The notes: generated by a model from the letters alone, not told the origin. A stretch of 64,000 nucleotides of DNA from an uncultured Eubacteriales bacterium (GCA_905209085.1 CAJLRM010000001.1:496001-560000); one strand, 5' to 3'. Positions 1 through 9,651 are shown, numbered from the stretch's first letter. A program made the numbers and translations.

Positions 1-1633
1 CGACCGATTTCCCCTGCACGATATTCTTAACGCGGGGAATGAAGTTTTTGCCCGCCGTGATTACGCCGCCCTGTATCATATCTTTGAGCACGCCCGCAGG
101 CAGGGTAGCAAGCCGCGTTGCGCCTTTTGCAACCGAACCGAACGTAACGGGTTTCTTCGCCGCTTGTTCCACGTCGTCTTTTTGTTCTCCCTGTCCGTTC
201 ACGGCAGCGGTTTCGTCGCTTTGGCTTTGCATATCCTTCACGTCCGCGCTCGTTGTTTCCGAAACGATATTGTCCGTTGCGGATACTTCCGCGGCAACCG
301 CCGTATGGTCGGCAGAATTCTGGTCTGCGGACGGGGTGTTTTGCCCGTCGTCCTTTCGATTCGCGGCGCTTTGTACTTCATCGCCGTTTGTAGGCGTTCC
401 GCCCGTGCCGCCGTCTCCCCCGCTGCCTCCGCCGTTCGGATCGTCGCCGCCGTCATCTTCAAAGTATTGATTGCGTTGCGAATGAATCGCGGAAGAAAGA
501 CTTTCGGACATGGTGGCGCCGCGTTTGCGGTTGGTCAGTAAATCCGTGCCGCCTATAATCATTCCCGCCGCACCCGCAGCCACGCGCCCTGCCGTTCCGA
601 CCATGTGCATACCCGAATGAACGTTACTCATCATCTGCTGCATTTCCTGCATACCTGCGTTCGAGCCGGTGAGCTGGGCGATTATCATGTTCGCTTTCGT
701 AATCGAGAACGCGCCGCCTATCACGAACAGGAGCTGCACGATGCCGTCTTTGAAAGCGTTGCCGAAAAAGGTAATCTGCGAGATTTGCGGCACGACGAGA
801 AAGAAGATATTCATCGACAGTATGATACCGTAGGCGGACAGCACCTTCGACACGAGCATTTCCCGCCAGATACGGAACCTGCCGCCGTCGTCGAGCGGAA
901 TGGTCGATACCGATGCCGGGGATACGATATACAAAAGGATAATATCGAATATCCTCTGTACGAACATAACCGCCGACATAACGAACATCACGAGTATCAC
1001 CAAGCCGCCCGTAATGCCTACAAAAAAGTTCATTTCGGAAAGGTCGTAGTATTGCTTGACGACGGACAGCGAGTTGTAGTCGAGCTGTCCCGTAATAAAC
1101 ATCCGCTCGATTTCCGCACGGCTTGCCGCAGGACCGATATAGGCATCGTAGCCGCTGGTAACCAATATCTGTCCGCCTATCGTGGACGCCGTGTTTCCGT
1201 CAACCATAGAACCCGTCATGCTCGCGTGTATCGCGCCCACGACCACGTTCGCAAGCATAATACCCGCTATGAGCAGAAACGGAATCAAGAGAAAAATTAC
1301 GAAACTTTGTAAGGACTTCACGAGTATCTGCCCTTTGGTTTTCTTGTGCTGCGGATCGGCCGCTTCGCTCTTTATGATTGCGATGATGACGAACACAAAG
1401 AGCAGAATCACGCCCACCAACAACACGCCTAAAAAAGCGTTCCGTATTTCGGGCGACAGAATAAAGTGCGTCAGAATTTCTTCTTGACTGCCGCCTATAT
1501 TCACCGTTTCGATTCCCGCGAGTTTGCAGAATATATCCCGTATAAAGTCCAGAAGATAACAGATGGATTTTTGCAGGGTGTAAAATACGTCGTATATCCA
1601 CCCGAAGAAAACGTCGGAAAGCCATTCGCCCAT
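1..1633 (-). CDS. VirB6/TrbL-like conjugation membrane protein (3' end outside window)
   Basis: Reading the minus strand from an ATG at 1633 gives an uninterrupted frame of 544 codons to the window edge, so the C-terminus is missing. The product begins MGEWLSDVFFGW and has about six hydrophobic segments in its first 350 residues, then a low-complexity tail rich in Gly, Asp, Asn and Gln. This layout matches the polytopic VirB6/TrbL-type proteins of Firmicutes and Mollicutes conjugative elements (the family named after Mbov_0396), which form the inner-membrane part of the type IV secretion channel. It starts 13 bases after the pilin-like gene and is very likely co-transcribed with it. The family call rests on topology and neighbours, not on a catalytic motif. 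Confidence 0.75.
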   Translation of the reverse strand, partial: MGEWLSDVFFGWIYDVFYTLQKSICYLLDFIRDIFCKLAGIETVNIGGSQEEILTHFILSPEIRNAFLGVLLVGVILLFVFVIIAIIKSEAADPQHKKTKGQILVKSLQSFVIFLLIPFLLIAGIMLANVVVGAIHASMTGSMVDGNTASTIGGQILVTSGYDAYIGPAASRAEIERMFITGQLDYNSLSVVKQYYDLSEMNFFVGITGGLVILVMFVMSAVMFVQRIFDIILLYIVSPASVSTIPLDDGGRFRIWREMLVSKVLSAYGIILSMNIFFLVVPQISQITFFGNAFKDGIVQLLFVIGGAFSITKANMIIAQLTGSNAGMQEMQQMMSNVHSGMHMVGTAGRVAAGAAGMIIGGTDLLTNRKRGATMSESLSSAIHSQRNQYFEDDGGDDPNGGGSGGDGGTGGTPTNGDEVQSAANRKDDGQNTPSADQNSADHTAVAAEVSATDNIVSETTSADVKDMQSQSDETAAVNGQGEQKDDVEQAAKKPVTFGSVAKGATRLATLPAGVLKDMIQGGVITAGKNFIPRVKNIVQGKSV

Positions 1634-1646
1634 ATTCTTCCGTTCC

Positions 1647-1943
1647 CTATGCTATCTGCGATTTCACCCACTCTTCCAAAATGGGCATTGCTATCTTCAA
1701 AGCTACCATGAGAATGAAGATAATGAGAAAACCGACGATTGCGCCGATCAGGTCTTTCTTTGCTTTTTCGCGGCTGTTCTGTTCGTCCGACTTGGCGATT
1801 TTAATGCCGAGAAAAATACAGTAAATCATGCCAACCGCCCCGACGATTGCAATGCACGGCCATAACAGTGCGTTCAGAACGTCCAAAACGGGCGCTATGA
1901 TAGGTGCAAAATCGACAGCCAAAAGCGTTGATAATATTTGCAT
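1647..1943 (-). CDS. Pilin-like conjugal transfer protein (VirB2/TrbC-like)
   Basis: A 98-residue protein with two hydrophobic helices (about residues 20-48 and 66-92) separated by a short basic loop containing KSDEQNSREKAKK. Size and topology match the small pilin-like proteins that sit directly before VirB6-type proteins in Gram-positive conjugative elements (Mbov_0395-like family). The ATG at 1943 is preceded by a strong ribosome site, AAGGAGG, five bases upstream. No cleavable signal peptide is obvious. It is the first gene of the T4SS segment that continues leftwards out of the window. Confidence 0.75.
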   Translation of the reverse strand: MQILSTLLAVDFAPIIAPVLDVLNALLWPCIAIVGAVGMIYCIFLGIKIAKSDEQNSREKAKKDLIGAIVGFLIIFILMVALKIAMPILEEWVKSQIA

Positions 1944-2256
1944 AATACCTCCTTGTGATAGTTATTTTCGGCTCGAAACAAGCCGTATTCGGGCTTTTCC
2001 AACGCCTTTGAGCAAAGTTGTTCAAGCGCATTTTACGCCATAAAAGGGGAGCAAAACGGGTATCCCGTTTCTGCCGGAATGGGGATGTGACTCACTTTGA
2101 GTCTCATCCCTTATCCTGTTTCCCAAAATAGGTCGATTCTCCCCCCCCCTATCTCGTTTCAATTTACCCACCCCTTTCCCACTCCTGTCCTACTCTTTCA
2201 ATCGGCATATTCAGCGCTTTTAGATTAACCTAACGCTTTAAATTGAACCTTTTACA
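1944..2256. other. Intergenic leader with two stem-loops
   Basis: About 310 bases without a gene, between the pilin-like gene (minus) and the toxin-antitoxin promoter (plus). It contains two hairpins: AAACGGG/CCCGTTT at 2054-2070 and a longer one at 2082-2110 with arms GGGATG-T-GACTC and GAGTC-T-CATCCC. Neither has a convincing T-tract on both strands. They could end a transcript or shape the 5' leader of the conjugation operon. A C-rich run lies at 2140-2148. Confidence 0.4.
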
Positions 2257-2285
2257 TTGACAACCCATATCAAATCGTGTATAAT
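2257..2285 (+). promoter_or_regulatory. Consensus sigma-A promoter of the toxin-antitoxin pair
   Basis: TTGACA at 2257-2262, a 17-base spacer, and TATAAT at 2280-2285. This is a perfect consensus promoter. The antitoxin ATG is 20 bases downstream with its ribosome site between. A longer reading frame that begins at the TTG of the -35 box cannot be the real start. Confidence 0.85.
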
Positions 2286-2304
2286 AAATAATAGGAGAAA
2301 GATT

Positions 2305-2499
2305 ATGACTACTTTTGAATTGGTTAAGCAAATAGCATCAGATTTTACGCAAAGCGGAGAAAAAATGCTTTCAACCGATGAATTGAATGCCCTGATTGAT
2401 ACTGCATCCTCACAGGAAGAAGTCGATTTCTATTCGCAGCTCTACAATTATTTACTTGCCCGAAAACAAAAACAGGTAATTCAAAATGGACAGTATTAA
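2305..2499 (+). CDS. Putative antitoxin of a zeta-type toxin-antitoxin pair
   Basis: A 64-residue acidic protein beginning MTTFELVKQIASDF. The ATG at 2305 is preceded by AGGAGA at about seven bases and lies downstream of the consensus promoter. It overlaps the start of the toxin gene by 14 bases, a coupling typical of toxin-antitoxin operons. The sequence carries no recognisable catalytic motif and looks helical. The antitoxin role is inferred from position and size; similar small genes precede zeta-like kinases in many Firmicutes elements. No DNA-binding motif is seen, so autoregulation is not supported. Confidence 0.6.
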   Translation: MTTFELVKQIASDFTQSGEKMLSTDELNALIDTASSQEEVDFYSQLYNYLLARKQKQVIQNGQY

Positions 2500-3070
2500 G
2501 AATCTGACCATATTTGCCGGTGTAAACGGAGCAGGAAAAAGTACCCTGTTTTATAGTGAAAATGCAGGAGATCTCGGAATCCGATTGAATTCCGACGAAA
2601 TTATCCGTGCTAACGGTTTGGATTGGAAAAGCACCTCCGACCAACTTTATGCTGGGAAAGTTCTCCTGCGTCTGCAAGCGGATTGCTTTGAAAAAGGGAT
2701 TTCGTTCAATCGAGAAACAACTTTAAGCAGCAACGAAATCTTCAAAACAATCCAGCAAGCAAAAAACTTCAATTATCGTATTCACTTGCGCTATATCGGG
2801 GTAAATGATCCTGAAATAGCAAAACAACGTGTTGCAAAACGTGTTTCTATGGGCGGGCACGGCGTCAGTCCCGAAACCATAGACAGACGGTTTCAATCTT
2901 CTTATGACAATTTCCTGCGCATCTTTCCTTTGTGCGATACAATCAACATCTACGATAATTCCGGTAATTCAATAGTTTTGGTTGCCTATTGCAAAAACGG
3001 GAAAATTACACGAAACTCCAGCCCCTGCTCGTGGGCAGATTCCCTTTTGAATAAAATGAACAACTCTTGA
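2486..3070 (+). CDS. Zeta-toxin family P-loop kinase
   Basis: A 194-residue P-loop protein. A Walker A motif, GVNGAGKST, lies at residues 12-20, followed by LNSDEIIR (about 35-42) with an Asp in the place of the zeta-toxin catalytic base, and a later RVSMGGHGV...RRF segment (about 132-150) that fits the nucleotide/arginine motif of the family. Zeta toxins phosphorylate UDP-N-acetylglucosamine and so block peptidoglycan synthesis. That activity is known for the family and not shown here. It is convergent with the surface-protein gene and shares a terminator hairpin with it. In an integrative element it probably acts in maintenance. Confidence 0.75.
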   Translation: MDSIKNLTIFAGVNGAGKSTLFYSENAGDLGIRLNSDEIIRANGLDWKSTSDQLYAGKVLLRLQADCFEKGISFNRETTLSSNEIFKTIQQAKNFNYRIHLRYIGVNDPEIAKQRVAKRVSMGGHGVSPETIDRRFQSSYDNFLRIFPLCDTINIYDNSGNSIVLVAYCKNGKITRNSSPCSWADSLLNKMNNS

Positions 3071-3097
3071 AGAAGGCTTAATCAGCCTTCTTTTTTT
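3071..3097 (+). terminator. Intrinsic terminator after the zeta toxin gene
   Basis: Stem AGAAGGCT (3071-3078), loop TAATC, AGCCTTCT (3084-3091), then a run of seven T. It overlaps the last codons of the convergent surface-protein gene, so it can serve both directions, although the T-tract favours the plus strand. Confidence 0.8.
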
Positions 3098-6000
3098 CTG
3101 CCGTGTTCTTTCCAAATTTTCCTTTCTTCCGCATAATCACAGCCGTAACGACAACGCCGATTACTACGAGTACGGCAATGACAATCAGGGCGATAGCGCC
3201 GCCGTTGACGGAATACAAAATCTCAAAGGTGTATTCGGTCGTATTACCGAGTTCGTCAGTCAGCACGACGCGGTACTGCCCGACTTCGGTCAGTTCGCTG
3301 CCGAGCGTATAATCAATCTTATCACTATTCCTGTAAACCTCTACCGCTGCTTTCTCGGTAAGGTCGGAAAGGGTAACGCCGCCTTTGGTCGAGCCGCCGT
3401 TCTCCACGCCCGTCAAGGTAAGAGCGGGAGCCGTCGCGTCAACCGTTACGGTAAAGGCATAATCCTTGCCGTTTACGGTCACGGCGATTTCATAAGTACC
3501 GCTCTTGTCAAGCGTAAGGTCGCCGTGATTGAGCCGCGTTTCCTCGCCGTTCACGCTCACTTTATCCAAGTCCGAAACATTGTCAAAGTTATGGAAAAAC
3601 TTCTGCACGAGCGGTTCGGTAATAATAAAGTTGAAAGTCTCGCTGTTGCCGAGTTCGTCCGTAATGGTGGCGATATAGCTGCCCGCAGTCGTCAGAACAT
3701 CGCCGAATTTATAGGCAACCGCCTCGCCGTCTTTCGTAACGCTCACGGTCAGATTTTCGTTCGCCGTAATGGTAATAGAATTGACGATTACGTTGTCACA
3801 AATTTCGGCCGCAAAGTCCACCGATTTGTCGATCGTAAATGACACTTCAGTTACGTTACCCGCGATGTCAGTCGCGGTAATGCGGTAGCTGCCCTCTTCC
3901 GAAATAAGCGTGCCGCTCTCATAATTTCCGATGAGTTCGCCGTCTTTATAAAGCTGAACGTTCAAGCCGCTTTCGGGAACGGAAACGGTTACGTCGCCGT
4001 TCGTAGCGGAGCCGTTCTCTGCGCCCTCTACGTTAAGTTCGGGTACGGTCTTGTCGATAACGAAAGAATAAGTTGCAGCATAGCCGTCGTAGTTTTCAAA
4101 GGTTATTTCATACGCGCCGTTTTCCGTGAGTTTCTTTCCCGAAACGTATTCGATGCTTTCGCCGTCTTTCTTTACGGTGACTTTCGCTTCGTCCGTCCAA
4201 GTGAACGTAACGTCGAAATTCGTATATCCGCCGTTTTTCACGCCCGCAAGCATGCCGTCCGGCGCGGGCTGTTCGTAGTTAAACCGCGCTGTCACAGCGT
4301 CAATGCCTGTACGGAATTCGTCGGTCAGCGTTACGCGGTAAATGCCACTCGTGCGGAAACGATAGGAAAGGTTTTCAACCGAGACAGCCTTGCCGTAATC
4401 GTCAGCAGAAAGTACAATCCAAGTCTTACCGCCGTCCGTAGATTTTTCGATTACGAGCGTCTGCAAGCCCGCATATTTGTCCGCGCTGTCCGTGACGTCG
4501 ATTTCAAAGGTCTTATCTTCGGTGTTCTCCATGCCTTTGATTTTCGGATCGTCCAGCGAGAGATACAGAATAAATTCCTGCGATTTGCCCGTGTGGTTTA
4601 CCGCCTGTACGACATACTTGCCGCTCTCGTTCAAAAGATAAGTTTCGTCCCGATTGAGTATGGAGAGCAGATTGTCTTCATCGTCGTAAACGTAGAACAT
4701 AGCCATTTCGTCAAACTCATCGTAAATCGAAACGGTCACGACGTCTTTCAGGCGATATTCGCGGTCAAACGTAACGGTGTTTTTGCCACCCTCTCCGAGC
4801 GCGTATTCGAGCGTAGGGACGTCGCGCACAACAATGAGAGTATAGACGCATTCGTTGCCGTAGGCGTCGGACACGATGAGTTCGTGAACGCCATCGACGT
4901 CATAAACAAGTCCGCTCACCAGTTCGCCGTCCACCGTGTAAAGTACGCCTTCGTTGAATGTGATCGAGTTTGCGAGTACGGTTTTCGTATCCGAATAGCG
5001 GTACAGATTCTGCCCTTCCCCGATAGGCGAGATTTCTTTTTCCCAATAGTAGTAGCTTTCAATTCCGACGGCTGCGTACTCCGCGATGACTTCGTTCAGC
5101 CGTTCCTCGGTAAAGTACGCCACTTCGGTGTCGGGATTGCCGGACTTCTTGTAAATGAAGTACGTTCCGTTTACCGCGTTGGCGGCATCCTTCTCGTCCA
5201 TAGGAATACCCGTGTCCCAAGCCGCGTTGTTCCATTCGCCCGTGCGGACGTAGCCTTTTTCACGCTCGCAGGCAAAAGCGAACGCATTGTCGTAGTTCTC
5301 GAACGAATAGGCGTTGCCGTCCTTGTCTGTTGCTTCCCAATATTCCTGCTGTAAGGTCTGCGTGGGTACGTTTACGGTCGTTGCGGTAAAATCGCCCGTC
5401 CAGACGTTGCCCGCAGCATCGGTACAGATAACGTGGTATGCGCCCGTGTCGATGGTATGAATGACTGCGCCCTTCGCGTAAGGCACGCCGTTGATTGTAA
5501 CGCTTTCGACAGGTGCGAACACGTTCGCATCGCCGTCAGTCCAAGTAACGGTAACGTTGCCGCTCGTTATGCCGTCCGTGACGTTATTGAACGTCAAAGG
5601 CTTATTCGTGCGATCGATGACAATCGTGTATTCGCCCGTGGACAGTCCCGCGGAATCCTCCGCATAGAACACATACCTGCCGGGTTTATAGAATTCGGTT
5701 CCCGAAGTATATGCGGTAAACATAACCGAACCGGGCTGCTTGACATAGATGCCTTTCAAATTCGTGTCAGCGGACGTGAATTTGATATGCCCCGCATTGG
5801 TATAACTGTCGTTCGATACGGGTTTACCGTCCGCATAGAGCTGCGCGGCGGGGATACTGCGGTCAATGGTAATCGTGTAGGTATCCGATTGATTGCCGCT
5901 CCTGTCCCGCGTATAGAACGAATATGCCCCGACAGCCGTAAGCAGCGTTCCGCTCGTATAGGATACATAACTTGCCGAGCCGGGTTTCTTTACATAGGTT

Positions 6001-7382
6001 GCGGAAACGCCCGAAACATTGTCCGACGGCACGAACTTGATATAACTTGCGTTGGTGTACGTTCCGCTCTTGACCGTGTTTGTTCCCGCATACAAAGTTC
6101 CCGCGGGTTTGGTCTTGTCCAGCGTTATCGTGTAATACGCCGAACTGTTACCGCTTTTATCCTTTGCATAGAACGTATACGTGCCTTCGGCAGTGAGCTG
6201 GCTGCCGCTCGTGTAGATCGAATAGTAGGAATTGCCCGGTATTTTGACGTAAGCGTAAGAGATACCCGAAACGCTGTCGCTTGCCGTGAATTTAACGTAA
6301 TCGGCGTTTGAGTAATATCCGCTCGCAACGCTCGTCGTTCCCGAATACAGGCTTACGGACGGAATCGCCGTGTCGTAGCAAATCTTGTATTCATCCGAAA
6401 CGTTGCCCGCTTTATCGGTCGCGCGGAAGTAATACCAACCGTTCGTCCCCGATACGCTCGTGCCGGACGCATAGCTCGTCCAACTCGAAGAACCTGCTTT
6501 CTTAATCTCGTATTTCGATACTCCGCCTGTGTCCGCAGCCGTATAGTAGAACGGCTTATTCGTATAGCCGCCGTTCGCAATCGTCGTGCCGTTCGACGTT
6601 ACCTTTCCGACCGGCTTTACCGTGTCCAGATATATGTTGACGGTCGAGCTGGTGTTTTCCATATCGTCGCGAGCATAGAAGTACCATTTCCCGTTGTTCG
6701 CGTCCGTAGCGGGAACGGTGTAACTCGTTGCATAAGTCGTGTTATAAGTGCTCGACGACGGACGTTTATAACGGATTGCGTCAAAGTTCTTATCCGACGC
6801 CGTATATACGATTTGCTTGTTCGTATAGCTGCCGCTGGATATAGTGCTGCCGCCCGCTTTCAGGGTATAGGTCGGAGTCGCCTTATCTACTTCAAAGCGG
6901 TACTTGTATGTAAAAGTTCTGCGCACCGCAAAGAGATTCGCTTTGTAATTCCCGACATACGTCAGTTCGTATTCGCCAGACGATAGACTGCCTGAATATA
7001 GCGTCATATTTGAGTTGCCCGAAAGGGTTTTGCTGGAATAGGTGCTGCCGTTTCTCGTCAGCTTAAACGATTCATGCGCGGACATGGCGCTCACTTCGAT
7101 TTTGATATACACATAACTCCAATCGATGAGCCTGTCGTTGTACATCGTACCCGTGCCGCTCGTGCTCGAACCGTGCATATAGATAGTGAAGTTTGTAGGG
7201 CTGCCGCTCGTCGTGGTGGTGCCTTCCGTCGTCGTGCCGTAGGTCTTATATTTCGGCGTCGTATAGGTCACAGCCGATGCCGTCGTCGTTCCCGCACCGA
7301 ATACTGCGCCGATTGCCGCAAGTATCAGCAGCAAAACAAGGCACAAAAACAGCGTTACCCGTTTATAAGAAGTTGTTTTCAC
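3078..7382 (-). CDS. Large cell-surface protein with Ig-like repeats, element-encoded adhesin candidate
   Basis: A 1434-residue protein. The likely start is a GTG at 7382, because GGAGG sits five bases upstream; a TTG 12 bases earlier overlaps that ribosome site. A basic N-terminus and hydrophobic stretch (about 9-32) ending near TTTASA form a signal peptide. The body is a series of about 75-90-residue modules, each ending in FYARD/FRATDKAGN/FYAKDKSGN and then IxLDxTKP, the pattern of bacterial Ig-like repeats. The C-terminus has one membrane helix and a basic tail (MRKKGKFGK). No LPXTG is seen, so it is probably membrane-anchored. It lies 17 bases after the coupling-protein gene in the same direction, so it is likely a mating-pair or adhesion factor of the conjugative element. 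That role is inference. Confidence 0.8.
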   Translation of the reverse strand: MKTTSYKRVTLFLCLVLLLILAAIGAVFGAGTTTASAVTYTTPKYKTYGTTTEGTTTTSGSPTNFTIYMHGSSTSGTGTMYNDRLIDWSYVYIKIEVSAMSAHESFKLTRNGSTYSSKTLSGNSNMTLYSGSLSSGEYELTYVGNYKANLFAVRRTFTYKYRFEVDKATPTYTLKAGGSTISSGSYTNKQIVYTASDKNFDAIRYKRPSSSTYNTTYATSYTVPATDANNGKWYFYARDDMENTSSTVNIYLDTVKPVGKVTSNGTTIANGGYTNKPFYYTAADTGGVSKYEIKKAGSSSWTSYASGTSVSGTNGWYYFRATDKAGNVSDEYKICYDTAIPSVSLYSGTTSVASGYYSNADYVKFTASDSVSGISYAYVKIPGNSYYSIYTSGSQLTAEGTYTFYAKDKSGNSSAYYTITLDKTKPAGTLYAGTNTVKSGTYTNASYIKFVPSDNVSGVSATYVKKPGSASYVSYTSGTLLTAVGAYSFYTRDRSGNQSDTYTITIDRSIPAAQLYADGKPVSNDSYTNAGHIKFTSADTNLKGIYVKQPGSVMFTAYTSGTEFYKPGRYVFYAEDSAGLSTGEYTIVIDRTNKPLTFNNVTDGITSGNVTVTWTDGDANVFAPVESVTINGVPYAKGAVIHTIDTGAYHVICTDAAGNVWTGDFTATTVNVPTQTLQQEYWEATDKDGNAYSFENYDNAFAFACEREKGYVRTGEWNNAAWDTGIPMDEKDAANAVNGTYFIYKKSGNPDTEVAYFTEERLNEVIAEYAAVGIESYYYWEKEISPIGEGQNLYRYSDTKTVLANSITFNEGVLYTVDGELVSGLVYDVDGVHELIVSDAYGNECVYTLIVVRDVPTLEYALGEGGKNTVTFDREYRLKDVVTVSIYDEFDEMAMFYVYDDEDNLLSILNRDETYLLNESGKYVVQAVNHTGKSQEFILYLSLDDPKIKGMENTEDKTFEIDVTDSADKYAGLQTLVIEKSTDGGKTWIVLSADDYGKAVSVENLSYRFRTSGIYRVTLTDEFRTGIDAVTARFNYEQPAPDGMLAGVKNGGYTNFDVTFTWTDEAKVTVKKDGESIEYVSGKKLTENGAYEITFENYDGYAATYSFVIDKTVPELNVEGAENGSATNGDVTVSVPESGLNVQLYKDGELIGNYESGTLISEEGSYRITATDIAGNVTEVSFTIDKSVDFAAEICDNVIVNSITITANENLTVSVTKDGEAVAYKFGDVLTTAGSYIATITDELGNSETFNFIITEPLVQKFFHNFDNVSDLDKVSVNGEETRLNHGDLTLDKSGTYEIAVTVNGKDYAFTVTVDATAPALTLTGVENGGSTKGGVTLSDLTEKAAVEVYRNSDKIDYTLGSELTEVGQYRVVLTDELGNTTEYTFEILYSVNGGAIALIVIAVLVVIGVVVTAVIMRKKGKFGKNTAEKKKAD

Positions 7383-7398
7383 GTTTGCCTCCAATTTT

Positions 7399-9651
7399 TT
7401 AGTTTTTTAATTGTTCGTCCCCTATAATCATTGAAACTTCAAAGAGTTTTTTGGAGAGCGTTTCCAAATCCGAAACGATATGTTCCAGATTCTGTACGGT
7501 TGCACGACGAACTGCTTCTTCGACAATCGTCTGCGCTTGTCGGAAACAGTGTCGGTCGATTGCCTGTAACAGTTCGATTTGTTTGGTTTCGTTCAGCAGT
7601 TCGTTCGTAATCAGCCGCTCGACTTCCCCTTTCAGCAGTTCGGTCGCCGCGGAGATCTGTCGCTGCATATTGATTTCCGTCGCGCGTTTTCCGCCCGTCG
7701 GACGGCGGCGCGGAGCAACCGTTTCGTTCCGCTTTTTCATATCGTAAAAAATCTTTTCTTCGTCAAAGTATCTGCCAGCCCCTAAACGCTGTTCGGTCTT
7801 TTCAAGCGTGTATGCGGTCGCTGCATACGACGGCGTGAATTTCGAGCGGATAGGCTGATACCCGAACACCGTTACGATCGTGTTGCCTATGTCGCCGGGG
7901 CGGTTGAGCTGCGATAGTTCGGACGGATATATGAGCGGGCGTTCCTTAATGCTCGCGTTGGAATTTATATCGTCCGCTTTCACCGTGTTGTAGCCGACGT
8001 TTCGGGTGATGACCGAGAAGTTCCCGCAGCGTTTGGAAAATTCCTCTACCGTCTTGTAGTCGCTCGTGCCGATGAACATCTGAATGTTGCAGTTGCTCTT
8101 GATAATGTCCGCCACTTTTTCGTCGTACACTTTGGCGAGTTGCGCGTAAGACTGTATCACAAGGCAAAGCCAAAGATTGCGCGAACGCCCGACCGTTACC
8201 ATTTGCTCCATTTTGTGGATGGGCGGCAAATTGCCGAACTCATCCATTAAAAAGTACACGGAACGCGGGAGCGTAAGGTCGGGATACGTGTTCGCTTTGG
8301 CGACGAGTTCCTTGTACGCTTGCAGCAGTACCATTGCCGCCAAAGTATGGCGCGTTTCTTTCTCGTCCGGTATCTGCAAAAACAAGGCAATCGGCTTTTC
8401 CGCCATATCCGAAAAGGTTATCTCATTCGCGGACGTGAGCGAGCACAGCGACAGGTCTGCAAAGATATTGAGCTTATCGAACATGGTGGAAAGGTAGCTG
8501 CCGCGCGTCTTATCCGCGGAATCGAGTACCTGTTTGGAAAGCGACAATGCCTTCGAGAGCGGGCCGCGGTTTTGAAAGTACCGCATAAGTTCCGCGCAAT
8601 CCTCCTCCGTGTTTGTGGCAATCTTCATAAGGTTGTAAAAGTTGTACTTTCCCTTTGTCATGCCGAGCGCGGGATTCGCGCTGTCCTCTAACATAGCGAT
8701 TGCTATGGCAAGAATAAAGTTCTTTGCGCCACTCTCCCAAATCGGCTCGTTCTTGTTGGTGATCGGGCAAAGCACGGTTATCATATCGTGCAAGTCCTCG
8801 TACACTTGGTCGAAAAGCCATTGCTTTTTGACCTGCAACGCCGATTGCAGTTCTTCGGGATTGTTGTAAAGCTCACCCTCAAATACCCACCCGCCGTGTT
8901 CCTCGTCCGCCGTTACTTCTTCGTCTATGTGCAACATGCGCTGGTAGTTCAAAAACGGGCGTTCGAGCGGATTCCAACGTACCGAGTTGTACGGGTTGCG
9001 CAAATCGAGTACCTTGACTTCATAGCCCTTGTCTTTGAGCGATTTCGCGTGCAAGGAATACAGTTCGCCTTTGGGATCGGAGATAAGCATAGACGGCTTT
9101 GCCGCGCTCTGCGAGAGTATCTGCACGGCGGGATTGATAAACGTGGTTGTTTTCCCGGAGCCCGTCGTACCGATTATCATGGTGTGCGCGTTCTTCGCAA
9201 AGTGTATCTCATAATCCCCCTTGCGTTCGACGGCGCGGATAGGGATACCGATGAGATTGGTTTTCGGCAGCTGTGCGTAACTGATTTTTGCATAGTTTTT
9301 ATCCACTTCCCCGTCCGTTTGAAAATGCGCTTGTTCAAGGTTTGCCGTCACGTCGTTGTCTCGCGCGTCGCCCTGTATGATTTTTTTACTGTTTTTCAGC
9401 CAATAGTGCTTGTAATAATACGCGAGCACTATGGTCAGGGCGATTGCAGAGATCAGAAAGGCATAGAGATAGGTTTTTCCGTCCACGAGCAGGTTTATAT
9501 CAAGGCGGAATTTGAAGTTGTAAGTAAAAAGACAGTTAAACAAAAATCCCGCAATGCACGCGACGAACCACACGCACCCGACGATAATAAACGGCTTTTT
9601 CAGCCGCAACAGCCGTTCTTTACACCAAATCCGCAGTTTATTCCATTTCAT
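7399..9651 (-). CDS. Type IV coupling protein (VirD4/TraG family ATPase)
   Basis: About 750 residues. Two membrane helices (about 20-45 and 59-80) are followed by a soluble ATPase with Walker A GTTGSGKTT (about 161-169) and Walker B FLMDEFGNLPP. SDPKGELY and the TraG-D region also fit the family. These proteins link the relaxase-DNA complex to the conjugation channel. The start at 9651 is chosen because GAGGAAG lies nine bases upstream; an upstream ATG at 9669 has no ribosome site and produces a longer overlap with the relaxase gene. The chosen start overlaps the relaxase stop by 14 bases, consistent with translational coupling. A Gln/Glu-rich helical C-terminus (about 640-745) is probably a substrate-interaction region. 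Confidence 0.9.
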   Translation of the reverse strand: MKWNKLRIWCKERLLRLKKPFIIVGCVWFVACIAGFLFNCLFTYNFKFRLDINLLVDGKTYLYAFLISAIALTIVLAYYYKHYWLKNSKKIIQGDARDNDVTANLEQAHFQTDGEVDKNYAKISYAQLPKTNLIGIPIRAVERKGDYEIHFAKNAHTMIIGTTGSGKTTTFINPAVQILSQSAAKPSMLISDPKGELYSLHAKSLKDKGYEVKVLDLRNPYNSVRWNPLERPFLNYQRMLHIDEEVTADEEHGGWVFEGELYNNPEELQSALQVKKQWLFDQVYEDLHDMITVLCPITNKNEPIWESGAKNFILAIAIAMLEDSANPALGMTKGKYNFYNLMKIATNTEEDCAELMRYFQNRGPLSKALSLSKQVLDSADKTRGSYLSTMFDKLNIFADLSLCSLTSANEITFSDMAEKPIALFLQIPDEKETRHTLAAMVLLQAYKELVAKANTYPDLTLPRSVYFLMDEFGNLPPIHKMEQMVTVGRSRNLWLCLVIQSYAQLAKVYDEKVADIIKSNCNIQMFIGTSDYKTVEEFSKRCGNFSVITRNVGYNTVKADDINSNASIKERPLIYPSELSQLNRPGDIGNTIVTVFGYQPIRSKFTPSYAATAYTLEKTEQRLGAGRYFDEEKIFYDMKKRNETVAPRRRPTGGKRATEINMQRQISAATELLKGEVERLITNELLNETKQIELLQAIDRHCFRQAQTIVEEAVRRATVQNLEHIVSDLETLSKKLFEVSMIIGDEQLKN

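Noticed and set aside
2257..2304. Longer antitoxin starting at TTG 2257
   Set aside because: That TTG is the -35 box of the promoter, so it is not in the transcript.
3525..6505. Regular sequence repeats that might be a CRISPR array
   Set aside because: The periodicity comes from repeated Ig-like protein modules of about 75-90 codons, diverged at the DNA level. No short identical repeats with unique spacers are present in the window.
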